Positions 6,374 through 15,961 are shown, counted from the first letter of the stretch. The stretch is DNA of 64,000 bases from Undibacterium sp. YM2 (GCF_009937975.1 NZ_AP018441.1:3162001-3226000), one strand, 5' to 3'. Notes: a model not told the origin generated them from the sequence alone. Program-made: numbers and translations.

Positions 6374-8872
6374 TCAAGCTTCGCGCAGGCTTTGCAGAGG
6401 CGGCTGATTCAATACATTACGCAAACCCAGCCAGCCGCCGACTACGGCGCAAGTAGCACCAACAACCAGGCCCGCCAGCCACACCAGTGGCGAGAAAGTC
6501 CATTCAAAATTGAAACTGAAACGTGCCAGTGCCCAGCCTATGGCTGATGCACCAGAAGCTGCCAATACACCAGACAAGCCACCTATCAGCAAGAATTCTA
6601 TCCACTGCGCCTGTGAGAGTTGTTTGCGGGTTGCGCCTAATGCACGCAAGAGCGCTGCCTCTCGCATGCGTACATCTTGAGAGCCAGCCAGCGCCGCATA
6701 TAACACCAGCACACCAGAGGCCAGCGTGAACAGGAACAGAAATTCTACTGCCGTAATCACCTGGTTCAGCACATCCTGCATTTGCTTGATCATGGCACCC
6801 ACATCCACCACGGTCAGATTAGGGAAATCACGCATGAAGCGATTGACGAAATTCTTATCTGTTTCAGGCAAACGGAAAGCCGTGATCCAGGTTTGCGGCA
6901 TATCGACCATGGCTTTAGGATTGATGATGACAAAGAAGTTCACCCGCATCGAACCCCAGTCCAGCTTGCGCAGGCTGGTGATGGTTGATGTCACTTGCTG
7001 ACCTGCGACATCAAAAGTCATCTTGTCACCCAGCTTCAGCTTCAGGGTTTTGGCTATGCCCTCCTCCACCGACGCCTCGGCTTCTGTTGCCTTGCTATCG
7101 TCATACCAGCGACCAGCAGTGATCTTGTTCAGGGCAGGCATGTCAGGCATGGTCGATAAATTGAATTCGCGATCGACCATGCGCTTGGCCTGGTCTTCTA
7201 CATAGGTGTCGCCAGTGATCTGCTTGTCATTCAAGGCAATCAAACGCCCGCGTATCATCGGATAAAGCTGGGGCTTGCCAAAGGCATCCAGTTGCTTGGC
7301 AATATCTGTTTTTTGATCTGGCTGTATGTTGATGACAAACTGATTTGGCGCATCTGCCGGGGTAGCTTTTTTCCATGCAGTGATGAGGTCACCGCGCACT
7401 ACAGTCAACAGCAGCAAGGCCATCAAACCCAGAGCAAGGGAGACGACTTGTACGATAGTCGCGCCAGGCCGCCTTTGCAAGGCAGTAATGGCAAAACGCC
7501 AGGCAGAATGTGCGAATAATGTACGCATGCGTTTGAGTGAAAACATGCCCAGCCAGGCAACCAGCGCGAATACCAGCAAACCGACCAAAAAGCCTGCCGC
7601 AGTCATTAAGCCCAACTTGATATCAGCCGTTTGCCATAACAACAAAGCCACGAACATGCCAAGGCCACAGGCATAAGTCACTAGTGTCATTGCCTTGGGT
7701 GCATCTTGCTCACGTCGTATGACGCGGTTATGTGGCACATTACGCAGTTGCAAAATCGGTGGCAAGGCAAAGCCTACCAGCAGCAATAAACCTGTGGCGA
7801 TACCCTGCACGGCTGGTAAGAAATTCGCATCTGGCAAATCCTTGGCGACCAGCTTGCCCAACCATTCGAGCAAGACATAATGGCCTGCATAACCCAGCAG
7901 CACACCAGCGAAACTGCCCAGCAAACCCAAAATCAGGAATTCAATCAGATACATGGACATGACCTGGTTTTGCGTCAGTCCCAGGCATCGCAACATGGCG
8001 CAGGCATCCAGATGGCGCAACATGAAGCGGCGCGCTGCCATGGCAATCGCCACTGCGGCCAGCATGGCTGACAACAGACTCACCAGCGACAGGAACTGAT
8101 CTGCCCTGTCTAGCGTGGCGCGCATTTCCGGGCGGCCTGATTCAAGTGACTCCAGGCGTATGCCTTTGAGTTTTTCACTTTCTATTTTGCCCTGCAGCTC
8201 TTTTTGATAGGCAGCGATCAATTTGGCATCGCCCGCCATGAGCAAACGGTAAGTTACACGCGACCCATTTTGTATCAGCTTGCTGGCAGGTATATCTGTC
8301 AGCGATATCATGGCGCGCGGTGCAAAATTCATGAAACCGGCACCACGGTCGGGTTCTGTACCTATGGTCTGGGTCACTGTCAATTGCAGCTCACCCAGCT
8401 TGATTTTTTGACCCACATTCAAATTCAGAGCAGACAGCAAGGCAGGATCTACCCACACTGTGCCTGATTGAGGGACGACATCGGTAGCAACTTCGGTTTC
8501 GCCCTTGTTTAGCTTCAGCTTGCCACGTAAAGGGTAATCTGCACTCACGGCTTTTAAAGATACCAGGCGGGATATGGCTTCATCGCCCTCGCCCGCCAGC
8601 GCCATACTCGGAAAGACTAATGTTTCTGCCGTCCTGAAGCCGCGTTTTTCTGCTTCTTGTCGCCACTCTGGCTTGATAGGCTGATCAGCCGCGACCAGCA
8701 AGTCAGCACCTAGCAACTGGTGTGCATCGCGGTTAAGGCCGCTGCGCATCCTGTCGGTAAAGAAACCGACCGAGGCCAGGGAGGCCACGGCGATCATCAA
8801 GGCAATCAATAAAAAGCGCAGCTCACCAGCACGCCAGTCACGCATCGTCATACTGAGAGAGAGTTTAAACAT
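6374..8872 (-). CDS. FtsX/YbbP-family ABC transporter permease
   Basis: The 832-residue protein has the layout of the YbbP class. One N-terminal membrane helix (about 19-40) is followed by a large periplasmic domain. A cluster of helices with an FtsX domain starts at about 265 ('LLSAMLAAVAIAMAARRFMLRHLDACAMLRCLG'). A second periplasmic domain and a final FtsX domain (about 715-825, 'REAALLRALGATRKQLSQAQWIEFLLIGGL') complete it. These permeases pair with a small LolD/YbbA-like ATPase, and in E. coli ybbA is adjacent. No ATPase is adjacent here: the upstream neighbour is a PLP enzyme 114 bases away. The partner must be encoded elsewhere. Substrate is unknown; lipoprotein or peptide export is the family norm. 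Confidence 0.9.
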   Translation of the reverse strand: MFKLSLSMTMRDWRAGELRFLLIALMIAVASLASVGFFTDRMRSGLNRDAHQLLGADLLVAADQPIKPEWRQEAEKRGFRTAETLVFPSMALAGEGDEAISRLVSLKAVSADYPLRGKLKLNKGETEVATDVVPQSGTVWVDPALLSALNLNVGQKIKLGELQLTVTQTIGTEPDRGAGFMNFAPRAMISLTDIPASKLIQNGSRVTYRLLMAGDAKLIAAYQKELQGKIESEKLKGIRLESLESGRPEMRATLDRADQFLSLVSLLSAMLAAVAIAMAARRFMLRHLDACAMLRCLGLTQNQVMSMYLIEFLILGLLGSFAGVLLGYAGHYVLLEWLGKLVAKDLPDANFLPAVQGIATGLLLLVGFALPPILQLRNVPHNRVIRREQDAPKAMTLVTYACGLGMFVALLLWQTADIKLGLMTAAGFLVGLLVFALVAWLGMFSLKRMRTLFAHSAWRFAITALQRRPGATIVQVVSLALGLMALLLLTVVRGDLITAWKKATPADAPNQFVINIQPDQKTDIAKQLDAFGKPQLYPMIRGRLIALNDKQITGDTYVEDQAKRMVDREFNLSTMPDMPALNKITAGRWYDDSKATEAEASVEEGIAKTLKLKLGDKMTFDVAGQQVTSTITSLRKLDWGSMRVNFFVIINPKAMVDMPQTWITAFRLPETDKNFVNRFMRDFPNLTVVDVGAMIKQMQDVLNQVITAVEFLFLFTLASGVLVLYAALAGSQDVRMREAALLRALGATRKQLSQAQWIEFLLIGGLSGVLAASGASAIGWALARFSFNFEWTFSPLVWLAGLVVGATCAVVGGWLGLRNVLNQPPLQSLREA

Positions 8873-8986
8873 GGTTACCTTGCCAATACAGAAATTAAAA
8901 TCGAATACACGCCAAATGCAGCACCATCAGACACCCAGACAGTAGTGCTGCAAAAATGGCTTTAGTTCAAAGTTCGCCTTGCTTTT

Positions 8987-10240
8987 TTACTCTTCTACCA
9001 ACGCATTCGCAAAATCAGCCAACAAATCTTGGGTATCTTCTATGCCGACAGAAACGCGCATCAAAGAGTCAGCTATTCCCATCTCGGCACGACGCTCTGC
9101 CCCCATCTCAAAGAAAATGGTGTGTGCAACCGGAATAACAAGGGTGCGGGTATCCCCAAGATGCGTTGCGTTGATCGCCAGCTTCAGGCGATTCAGGTAA
9201 TCAAAGCAATCAATCTCTGGTTTTAACTCAAAACTGAACAAGGCACCATAGGCCGCAAACAACTCAGTTGCCAGGGCATGCTGTGGATGATCTGACAAGC
9301 CAGGATAATGCACCGCTGCGACACGCGGGTCGGCAGCCAGCATTTTTGCCAGAGCCATCGCATTGGTACATTCCCTGTCCATACGCAGGGCAATGGTTTC
9401 TGCGCCTACTGCCACCTGATGTGCAGCTTCTGGCGACAGCGAGGCACCAAAATCACGCAAAGCCTTGGCCCTGATTTGTGCCAGACCCTGCATCTTTGCA
9501 GGCTGTTTGCGGAAGTTGGCGGCAATATTTGGAAATGCGCTCCAGTCGAACAAGCCAGTATCCGTCAAGGCACCACCCAGTACATTGCCATGTCCAGCGA
9601 TGGATTTAGTGAGTGAATTGATCACCAGACCTGCATGCACAGTCTTGGGCTGGAACAGATAAGGCGAAGTCATAGTGTTATCGACCACAAACAGGATGCC
9701 TTTTTCACGGCAGAGTTCACCTATCTTTTTCAAGTCAGCGATTTGCGTGCGTGGATTGGCGATGGTCTCGACAAACACCATGCGGGTTGCTGGCGTCAAT
9801 GCTGCCGCAACATGGTTTACATCAGTGGCATCCACCAAAGAAACATCAACGCCCTGACCAGCAACGGTTTGCCACAGGCTGTTGGTATTACCAAACAAGA
9901 ATGAGGATGACACGACATGATCACCCTGGCGCAACAATGCCTGGAACACCGCGCCTATGGCAGCCATGCCGGTCGCAAACGCAATAGTCGACAGCCCGCC
10001 TTCCATCTTGCTGATTTTTTCTTCCAGTGCAGAGACCGTAGGATTGCCTTGACGACCATAGCGGTAGCCAGATTGTTTATTCTGGAACACAGCTGCCAGA
10101 TCACGCGCATCGCTGTAACCATACATGACTGAGGTATGGATGGGCTTATGAACAGAGCCGTGCTCTATGTCTTTTTGTCTGTCGCTATGCAGGATAGTGG
10201 TGGTGAAGCCGTATTTGGGAGATTGAGGTGTCGTGCTCAT
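8987..10240 (-). CDS. Cys/Met metabolism PLP-dependent enzyme (cystathionine gamma-synthase family)
   Basis: The 417-residue protein has the fold of cystathionine gamma-synthase and O-acylhomoserine sulfhydrylase. It shows 'SGYRYGRQGNPTVSALEEKI' (phosphate and substrate site from the neighbouring subunit), 'FATGMAAI', the PLP-ring aspartate at 187 ('VVDNT') and the Schiff-base lysine at 212 ('SLTKSIAGHGN'). The reaction joins an activated homoserine with cysteine or sulfide on the way to methionine. I cannot separate gamma-synthase from sulfhydrylase activity by eye, so no symbol is given. The gene is bounded upstream by a strong terminator, so it is probably transcribed on its own. Confidence 0.88.
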   Translation of the reverse strand: MSTTPQSPKYGFTTTILHSDRQKDIEHGSVHKPIHTSVMYGYSDARDLAAVFQNKQSGYRYGRQGNPTVSALEEKISKMEGGLSTIAFATGMAAIGAVFQALLRQGDHVVSSSFLFGNTNSLWQTVAGQGVDVSLVDATDVNHVAAALTPATRMVFVETIANPRTQIADLKKIGELCREKGILFVVDNTMTSPYLFQPKTVHAGLVINSLTKSIAGHGNVLGGALTDTGLFDWSAFPNIAANFRKQPAKMQGLAQIRAKALRDFGASLSPEAAHQVAVGAETIALRMDRECTNAMALAKMLAADPRVAAVHYPGLSDHPQHALATELFAAYGALFSFELKPEIDCFDYLNRLKLAINATHLGDTRTLVIPVAHTIFFEMGAERRAEMGIADSLMRVSVGIEDTQDLLADFANALVEE

Positions 10241-10265
10241 GGTGCCGGAAATAAGAATAGAAAAT

Positions 10266-10306
10266 AAAAAGCGAGTTCTGGGAGTTTAACCCAGAACTCG
10301 CTTTTT
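10266..10306 (-). terminator. Strong intrinsic terminator (bidirectional shape)
   Basis: A 12-bp GC-rich stem (10271-10282 with 10290-10301, loop of 7) is flanked by A5 and T5, so it works on either strand. It lies just after the alpha/beta hydrolase gene and before the PLP enzyme gene, both read on the minus strand. Confidence 0.92.
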
Positions 10307-10339
10307 CATTCTTGTGCCGAGGCAGCAAGGCTAGTTAAA

Positions 10340-11233
10340 TCACTCCTTCAGCAAGAAAGCCTCTATCAATTCTGCCAATTTTTCTGGCTGGTCATGGTGC
10401 AGCATGTGCCCGGCATCGAAAATCATCTCTTTTTGTAGCTGCGGTATATGTTCCAGGCGCCTGTCTATTTCCAGGCGAGCTTCTTCTTTAGGTCCCATCC
10501 AGTGCCAGACATTGGTGTCATCTGCCTCCATCCACAATACAGGCGCTGTGATTTTTTGCCAGCAGGCCATGACCTCTTCCACCCTATACAAAAGTGGGCT
10601 GGTTTGCTTGTGGGCAGGGTCCCCCAAAATCTCCCAGCAACCGGGTCTGGTTTCCCTCGCCCAATGGGCAGAAAGAAATGCCGCTCTTTCATTCGACAGA
10701 CGAGGATTGGTTTTTTGCAAACGGGCGGCGACTTCTGCCTGCGAAGCATAAGTACGCAAGCCAGCCTGGTTTTCCAACTCATCCAGCCACTTCCTGTAGC
10801 GTCCTGGTGCCTGTTTGGGATGGGTCACCGGCATGCCAAAGCCTTCAAGATTAATAAACTTGCGCACGCGCTCTGGCCGCACGCCTGCATACAGACCAGC
10901 GACATTCGCGCCCATGCTATGCCCCAGCAGGTTCACAGGTTCATCCGGCGAGATATGCCTTAGCAGCGCATCAAGGTCACCCAGATAATCGGGGAACCAG
11001 TAAGTATCGACATTGGGCGATTCAGTCAATCCAAAGCCACGCCAGTCGGGCGCAAGCACTTGCCAGTCATGCTTCAGGCAATCGACAACGAATTGGAAAG
11101 ACGCAGACACATCCATCCAGCCATGCAGCATGATGATCTTGGGCGCATCTTCCCGCCCCCAACTGCGCACATGGTATTGCAGACCACGGATATCAAGAAA
11201 GGACGTGCGTGAAGGCTTGAATAGAGTATTCAT
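10340..11233 (-). CDS. Alpha/beta-fold hydrolase
   Basis: The 297-residue protein shows the canonical elements: oxyanion-hole 'LHGWMD' (about 36-41), nucleophile elbow GHSMG with Ser106, a lid region with many Trp and Arg, and a C-terminal 'DAGHMLHHDQPEKL' holding the catalytic His. It has no signal peptide, so it is cytoplasmic. The substrate cannot be read from sequence; an ester or a short acyl compound is likely. It is divergent from an acyl-CoA synthetase gene 145 bases away. Start ATG at 11233 directly precedes 'NTLFKPSRTSFLDIRGLQYH', which fits the family's first strands. Confidence 0.85.
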   Translation of the reverse strand: MNTLFKPSRTSFLDIRGLQYHVRSWGREDAPKIIMLHGWMDVSASFQFVVDCLKHDWQVLAPDWRGFGLTESPNVDTYWFPDYLGDLDALLRHISPDEPVNLLGHSMGANVAGLYAGVRPERVRKFINLEGFGMPVTHPKQAPGRYRKWLDELENQAGLRTYASQAEVAARLQKTNPRLSNERAAFLSAHWARETRPGCWEILGDPAHKQTSPLLYRVEEVMACWQKITAPVLWMEADDTNVWHWMGPKEEARLEIDRRLEHIPQLQKEMIFDAGHMLHHDQPEKLAELIEAFLLKE

Positions 11234-11378
11234 AAGAATTTAATATTTTTCATCTGGAAATACGGGCAAACGCCAGCCTGTACAGCGCATTATCAAGTAG
11301 CATGATACTAATGCTTCAGGGCACTTGCAGCATAAGCATACAATAGCACGACCGTTCGATTATTATAACGGAGACAGG

Positions 11379-13103
11379 ATGAAGCAGTTGAACAAACTCA
11401 AAGACAAGACAGAAAACGATACAAAAGCTGATCAAGTTACCCATGTTGATCATTATGATCAGCTTTATCACGAATTCAGGTGGGATGTACCCAGCAATTT
11501 CAATATCGCAGAAGCCTGTTGTCACCGGTGGGCGGTAAAGCATAAACACGCAAAGAAGACTGCCATTCTTTATGAAGACAGCGAAGGCAATAGCCGCCGC
11601 CTGACTTATCAGCAACTACATGAACAAGCCAACCAGCTTGCCAATCTGCTCTTGCAGGAAGGCATACAGCGTGGTGATGTGATCGCCTGCATCTTGCCAC
11701 AAAGACCAGAAACCGCGATTACCATCATGGCTTGCCTTCAAATTGGTGCCATCGTCATGCCCTTGTCCTTTTTGTTCGGGCCAGAGGCGCTGGAATACCG
11801 GCTGCAACACAGCCAGTCCATCGCCATTGTCCTGGATGGCAGTAGGATAAAGGCATTTGAAGAAATACGCAGCCGCTGTCCCGACCTGAAAACCGTCATT
11901 ACCGTAGATTGCGATACCAGTGACGACATGCCACCCTGCATAGACTGGGAAACCCATGTACCCAACATGCCTGTCACTGCACACATTGCCGATACCCGCT
12001 CCAGCGATCCTGCCATCCTGATTTACACCAGCGGCACTACTGGTGCGCCCAAAGGTGCGCTGCTACCGCATTCTGCCATTATCGGTAATCTGACTGGCTT
12101 TGTGGCTTCGCAAAACTGGTTCCCGAAAGATGAAGATGTATTCTGGTCACCAGCTGACTGGGCCTGGACTGGTGGTTTGATGGATGCCTTGTTGCCCACC
12201 CTGTATTTTGGCAAACCCATTGTTGGCTACCAGGGGCGCTTTACTGCAGAAACTGCCTACTATTTGCTGGAAAAATATCAGGTCACGAATACCTTCCTGT
12301 TCCCTACCGCCTTGAAAATGATGATGAAGGCAGAGCCCAAGCCCAGGAAGAAATACAAGCTCGTCCTGCGCGCCATCATGACTGCGGGTGAGGCTGTCGG
12401 TGATGCAGTCTTCAACTGGTGTGAAAAAGCGCTGAACATCACACCAAATGAAATGTTTGGCCAGACTGAAATGAACTACATCGTCGGCAATAGCCATCAG
12501 TTGTGGCCAGCCAAACCGGGCAGCATGGGGCGGCCCTATCCTGGACACAGGGTTGCCATCATTGATGACGATGGCAAAGAAGTGGCAGATGGCGAGACAG
12601 GTGAAGTTGCCATGAGCCGCTATGATGCCTACGGCCATCTTGACCCGGTGTTCTTCCTGGGTTACTGGAAAAATGATACGGCAACCCGCAATAAATTTAC
12701 TGGCGACTGGTGCCGGACGGGTGATCTGGCTACCCGCGACGCCGATGGCTACCTGTGGTATCAGGGCCGGGCAGACGATATGTTCAAGGCGGCAGGTTAC
12801 CGCATAGGCCCTTCAGAAATCGAGAATTGCCTGGTCAAGCACGCGGCAGTGGCAAACGTTGCTGTGGTGCCGAAGCCAGACAAAGAACGTGGCAACCTGG
12901 TCAAGGCGTATGTGGTGTTGAGCCAGGGGTTTCAGGGTGATGATGCCCTGATCAAGGAATTGCAAGCCCATGTGCGCGGCAAACTCGCACCCTATGAATA
13001 TCCGAAGGAGATAGAATTTATCGACGCCTTGCCTATGACCACCACAGGCAAGATACAGCGGCGCATATTACGGCTGCGTGAAGAGGAGCGCGCAGCAAAA
13101 TAA
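11379..13103 (+). CDS. AMP-forming acyl-CoA synthetase
   Basis: The enzyme activates a carboxylic acid to acyl-AMP and then to acyl-CoA. Motifs are the P-loop 'IYTSGTTGAPKGAL', 'FGQTEMNYIVGN' (A5), 'WCRTGDLATRDADGYLWYQGRADDMFKAAGYRIGPSEIE' in parts (A7-A8 hinge), and 'TTTGKIQRRILR' with the catalytic lysine. The sequence resembles medium-chain or acetoacetyl/acetyl-type synthetases, but lacks the long N-terminal part of Acs. The open frame extends back to a TTG at 11325, but ATG at 11379 has GGAGACAGG directly upstream and gives 574 residues. The chain length preference is not visible. The gene ends 23 bases before a convergent gene. Confidence 0.9.
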   Translation: MKQLNKLKDKTENDTKADQVTHVDHYDQLYHEFRWDVPSNFNIAEACCHRWAVKHKHAKKTAILYEDSEGNSRRLTYQQLHEQANQLANLLLQEGIQRGDVIACILPQRPETAITIMACLQIGAIVMPLSFLFGPEALEYRLQHSQSIAIVLDGSRIKAFEEIRSRCPDLKTVITVDCDTSDDMPPCIDWETHVPNMPVTAHIADTRSSDPAILIYTSGTTGAPKGALLPHSAIIGNLTGFVASQNWFPKDEDVFWSPADWAWTGGLMDALLPTLYFGKPIVGYQGRFTAETAYYLLEKYQVTNTFLFPTALKMMMKAEPKPRKKYKLVLRAIMTAGEAVGDAVFNWCEKALNITPNEMFGQTEMNYIVGNSHQLWPAKPGSMGRPYPGHRVAIIDDDGKEVADGETGEVAMSRYDAYGHLDPVFFLGYWKNDTATRNKFTGDWCRTGDLATRDADGYLWYQGRADDMFKAAGYRIGPSEIENCLVKHAAVANVAVVPKPDKERGNLVKAYVVLSQGFQGDDALIKELQAHVRGKLAPYEYPKEIEFIDALPMTTTGKIQRRILRLREEERAAK

Positions 13104-13126
13104 TTCAAACTACAATTCAAACCCGC

Positions 13127-13774
13127 TCAGTGCTGCGCCATCACCGTGGCACTGACCAGACTCGCAACCTGGTCCAGCATGTCGCTGATAGTCTTGCCAT
13201 ACAGGGTGCTATTGAAGGCTGCGCCATCGAAGACATGCTCACGTCCTATACTCACATTACCTGCAACGGCATTTGAGAATTCCTGCTGCGCCAGCAGTTG
13301 ACCAGTACTTGCGTCATAGATGCGTACCTCCAGTTCTATGGCACGGGTTCTTTTTTGCGTCAGGCCAAACAGGTTGGTATCTATCTTGGTACCCGCGTTG
13401 CGTATCTCACCTGAGACGATGTAGCGGCTGGCATAAGTGCGCCCCAGTTGCTGCAAGAGATTCGCTGGTGGCACATCCTGCTGCCAGTCAAACGATAACA
13501 AATCAGGCGAGGTGCGCACCTGAACTTGTCGTTCACGCATGAGTCTGCGGGCAATCGCCTTGGGGAAACCCTGTGAAGCGTCATCAATATCCAGTACCTG
13601 GACTGGTTTATTGACGGCAAAGCCTGTCAATACCAGAGCCTTATTGGACGGCAAATTAGGCGGCAAACCGGGATCGGTCATTTGTGCGATGGAGTGCGCA
13701 GAAAAGAATACGCCGAGTAAAATTAACGCAATCCGGTTTACCATTGATCTGATTGATCTTATGAGTGCTGTCAT
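13127..13774 (-). CDS. Periplasmic protein resembling the FlgT middle domain
   Basis: The precursor has about 215 residues with a signal peptide ('MVNRIALILLGVFFSAHSIAQ', cut near the Ala-Gln). The mature part, 'LVLTGFAVNKPVQVLDIDDASQGFPKAIARRLM' in pieces, then 'YIVSGEIRN' and 'ELEVRIYDASTGQLLAQ', resembles the FlgT middle domain and related CsgG-like surface-protein folds. In Vibrio FlgT is a flagellar ring protein, but no flagellar gene is near, so a flagellar function is not supported by context. Start: the frame opens at TTG 13786; ATG 13774 has GAAGA upstream and is preferred; ATG 13744 would still give a full signal peptide. The gene is convergent with the acyl-CoA synthetase gene. Confidence 0.62.
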   Translation of the reverse strand: MTALIRSIRSMVNRIALILLGVFFSAHSIAQMTDPGLPPNLPSNKALVLTGFAVNKPVQVLDIDDASQGFPKAIARRLMRERQVQVRTSPDLLSFDWQQDVPPANLLQQLGRTYASRYIVSGEIRNAGTKIDTNLFGLTQKRTRAIELEVRIYDASTGQLLAQQEFSNAVAGNVSIGREHVFDGAAFNSTLYGKTISDMLDQVASLVSATVMAQH

Positions 13775-13880
13775 GACATTCTTCAATGCAAGTGGTTTAT
13801 CTTGATTACGACAGTAACAGCAACAACTTTAAGCATCCATTACAATCCTTCATTCATCAACCAGCTTTGACATCATCTCC

Positions 13881-14414
13881 ATGAGTTCATCTCTGATCAT
13901 TACGCTCGTCAAATCCGACGATGCCGCTGCCGTACTCGCATTTGAACAGGAAAACCGCGACCATTTTGAAGAATGGATAGCCAGCCGGGGCAATGACTTT
14001 TATTGCCTGCCAGAAGTACGTTCCAGCCTTGAACAGGCACAATACCTGGCCAGCGCCAATCGTGAATATCACTACCTGGCATGGATAGAGAATGAAGTCG
14101 TTGGCCGCATCACCCTGCGTGGCGTTGAACAAGATCAATACCATAAGGCTTTCCTGGGATACCGCTTCAGCAAACGGCATGGAGGCCATGGCTATGCGAC
14201 AGCCGCAGTCAATGCCGTCGTCAAGCAGGCATTTGAAGAACTCAAATTGAACCGGATTGAGGCCACCGTCATCATTGACAACCTGCCATCCCAGGCCATC
14301 ATGCGCAAATGCGGCTTCATAGAGTATGGCCACTCGCATGCTTCAGTCTTTCGCAATGGCGTATGGCTGGATATGCTGCACTATGAAAAGCTGAATACGG
14401 TGCGCCCGGCCTGA
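13881..14414 (+). CDS. GNAT-family N-acetyltransferase (RimJ/RimL-like)
   Basis: This 177-residue protein has the GNAT fold: 'LAWIENEVVGRITLRGVEQDQYHKAFLGYRF' in segments (strands 2-4), then 'KRHGGHGYATAAVNAVVKQAF' with a degenerate acetyl-CoA pyrophosphate loop, 'NRIEATVIIDNLPSQAIMRKCGFIE', and a final strand. This arrangement is seen in ribosomal-protein alanine acetyltransferases and antibiotic-type relatives such as SpeG. Substrate is unknown. ATG at 13881 is the only start that keeps the first strand. It is probably a single-gene transcript. Confidence 0.85.
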   Translation: MSSSLIITLVKSDDAAAVLAFEQENRDHFEEWIASRGNDFYCLPEVRSSLEQAQYLASANREYHYLAWIENEVVGRITLRGVEQDQYHKAFLGYRFSKRHGGHGYATAAVNAVVKQAFEELKLNRIEATVIIDNLPSQAIMRKCGFIEYGHSHASVFRNGVWLDMLHYEKLNTVRPA

Positions 14415-14521
14415 ATGACGGCTCATCCCCAGAATTTTGCAGTTCATCGCAAAGCGTGCGCAGGCAAGGACAAAATTGGCAATACTGGCACCAATGCAAC
14501 ACACTTACATTGGAGAAAACC

Positions 14522-15142
14522 ATGCGCCACATCTTGTTGATAGCTGCCCTGCTGCTCAGTTCTACTGCTTTTGCCGATGAGCAAACCCGTAACCTGCCCG
14601 CCTTCAAGTCCATCAAGACCCGCAGTGCCTTCAGCCTGGTGGTGGAAGTTGGCAAATCCCAGTCTGTACAAGTCAAGGGCAATGAAAGGTTTGTCAATAA
14701 TGTCATTACTGAAGTCATTGGTGACGAACTGGTCATTTCTTATAAAGAAAAAAATTCCATCAAGGTCAGCGACAACTCCCAGGTCATCATCAGCATCCCA
14801 GAACTGAGCCGTTTCAAGATGGAAGGTGCGGGTAAAACCGTTTTGAACAATCTTTCTGGCCCCCACTTTGCCTTGTATTACGAAGGGGCAGGCATGCTGG
14901 TCGCGAATGGCAAGGTCAAATCATTTATCCTGCGGGCCGAAGGCGTGGGCCTGGTAGAAACCAAGGACCTGATTGCCGAACAGGTGGATGCGCACATAGA
15001 AGGCATAGGCTCGGTATCTGTCAATGCACGCGACAGCCTGAATGCATCCGTACAAGGCATAGGCAGCCTGACTTATTATGGCCGCCCACGCAATGTCAGC
15101 AAGTCTGTCGAAGGTATAGGCTCGGTACGTGCTGGCGATTAA
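14522..15142 (+). CDS. Secreted GIN-domain (DUF2807) protein
   Basis: The 206-residue precursor begins with a signal peptide ('HILLIAALLLSSTAFA', cleavage before Asp-Glu). The rest is a right-handed beta-helix-like GIN domain with the usual pattern: 'FKSIKTRSAFSLVVEVGKSQSVQVKG', 'ELVISYK', and repeated 'GIGSV' or 'GIGSL' turns near the end. These are extracytoplasmic proteins of unknown function, often in envelope or adhesion contexts. The open frame can be extended to a GTG at 14456, but ATG at 14522 follows GGAGAAAACC and gives a proper signal peptide. It ends 15 bases before a convergent gene. Confidence 0.85.
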   Translation: MRHILLIAALLLSSTAFADEQTRNLPAFKSIKTRSAFSLVVEVGKSQSVQVKGNERFVNNVITEVIGDELVISYKEKNSIKVSDNSQVIISIPELSRFKMEGAGKTVLNNLSGPHFALYYEGAGMLVANGKVKSFILRAEGVGLVETKDLIAEQVDAHIEGIGSVSVNARDSLNASVQGIGSLTYYGRPRNVSKSVEGIGSVRAGD

Positions 15143-15157
15143 ACAAGTCCTGGCAGC

Positions 15158-15961
15158 TCAGTTTGCGGCTGCTTGCAAGGCACGTAATTCATCTTCATCA
15201 AACCCGGCGGCCCGCCTGCCTGCAAGGTTAAAAGGCCCCCGCACTGGTGGGGCCTTGTATTTACGGGCCATCTCGGCATAAGTCGAAATAATATCCAGCC
15301 CTTGTTCAGCGCAGAGTTTCTTGTACCAGAAATTGCCTATGGCAACATGACCAATTTCATCGTGCAGGATAATGGCCAGTATATCGGCAGCAGCCTGGTC
15401 ACCTGCCTGCGCAAGCTTGGCCATGACGGCTGGCGTTGCATCCAGACCGCGTGCCTCCAGCGTACGTGGCACCAGGGCGAGACGGGCCAGCAGGTCACTC
15501 CTGGTTTTCTCTGCCATTTCCCAGAGGCTGTTATGGGCAGTGAAATCGCCGTAGGCAAACCCCTGGGTATGTAAATGTCCATCCAGTAACTGGAAGTGAT
15601 AAGCCTCCTCCTTCAGCACTTTCAACCAGTCCAGATAAAACTGCGTTGGCATACCGGCAAAACGCCAAATGATATCCGCAGCCAGGTTGACTGCATTCAG
15701 TTCTATGTGCGCCAGCGCATGGATGAGTACTGCCCTGCCCTCTACTGTATTCATGGCACGACGACCTACTTTACCTGGTGGCACCAGTTCGGGCTTGCTC
15801 AAGCGCCCGGGTATGCCCGCCGGTTCCACAAAAACCTTGGCAACATCCAGCAAAGGCTCCTTGAGAATTGCGTGGATAGCCTCACATTTACGTTGAGGGT
15901 CAGGCTCAAGCAAAGCCATCAGGGCATCACCCCTTAATTCATTAATAAGTTTATCGTTCAT
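15158..15961 (-). CDS. DUF455 ferritin-like protein
   Basis: The 267-residue protein belongs to the DUF455 group of ferritin-like four-helix proteins, related by fold to MiaE. Probable di-metal ligands are in 'ALAHIELNAVNLAAD' and 'LKEEAYHF', with a later 'LHDEIGHVAIG'. The pairing of E-x2-H-type motifs suggests a di-iron site. 'MNTVEGRAVLIHALAHIE' is a hallmark of the family. The cellular role is not known. The frame opens at TTG 15985, but ATG at 15961 is preferred on sequence grounds. The next gene (gamma-carbonic-anhydrase-like) starts 97 bases away on the opposite strand, so they may share a bidirectional promoter. Confidence 0.82.
   Translation of the reverse strand: MNDKLINELRGDALMALLEPDPQRKCEAIHAILKEPLLDVAKVFVEPAGIPGRLSKPELVPPGKVGRRAMNTVEGRAVLIHALAHIELNAVNLAADIIWRFAGMPTQFYLDWLKVLKEEAYHFQLLDGHLHTQGFAYGDFTAHNSLWEMAEKTRSDLLARLALVPRTLEARGLDATPAVMAKLAQAGDQAAADILAIILHDEIGHVAIGNFWYKKLCAEQGLDIISTYAEMARKYKAPPVRGPFNLAGRRAAGFDEDELRALQAAAN

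Noticed and set aside
11325-11378. An 18-residue N-terminal extension of the acyl-CoA synthetase from TTG 11325
   Set aside because: The ATG at 11379 has a strong ribosome site and the extension lacks family sequence.
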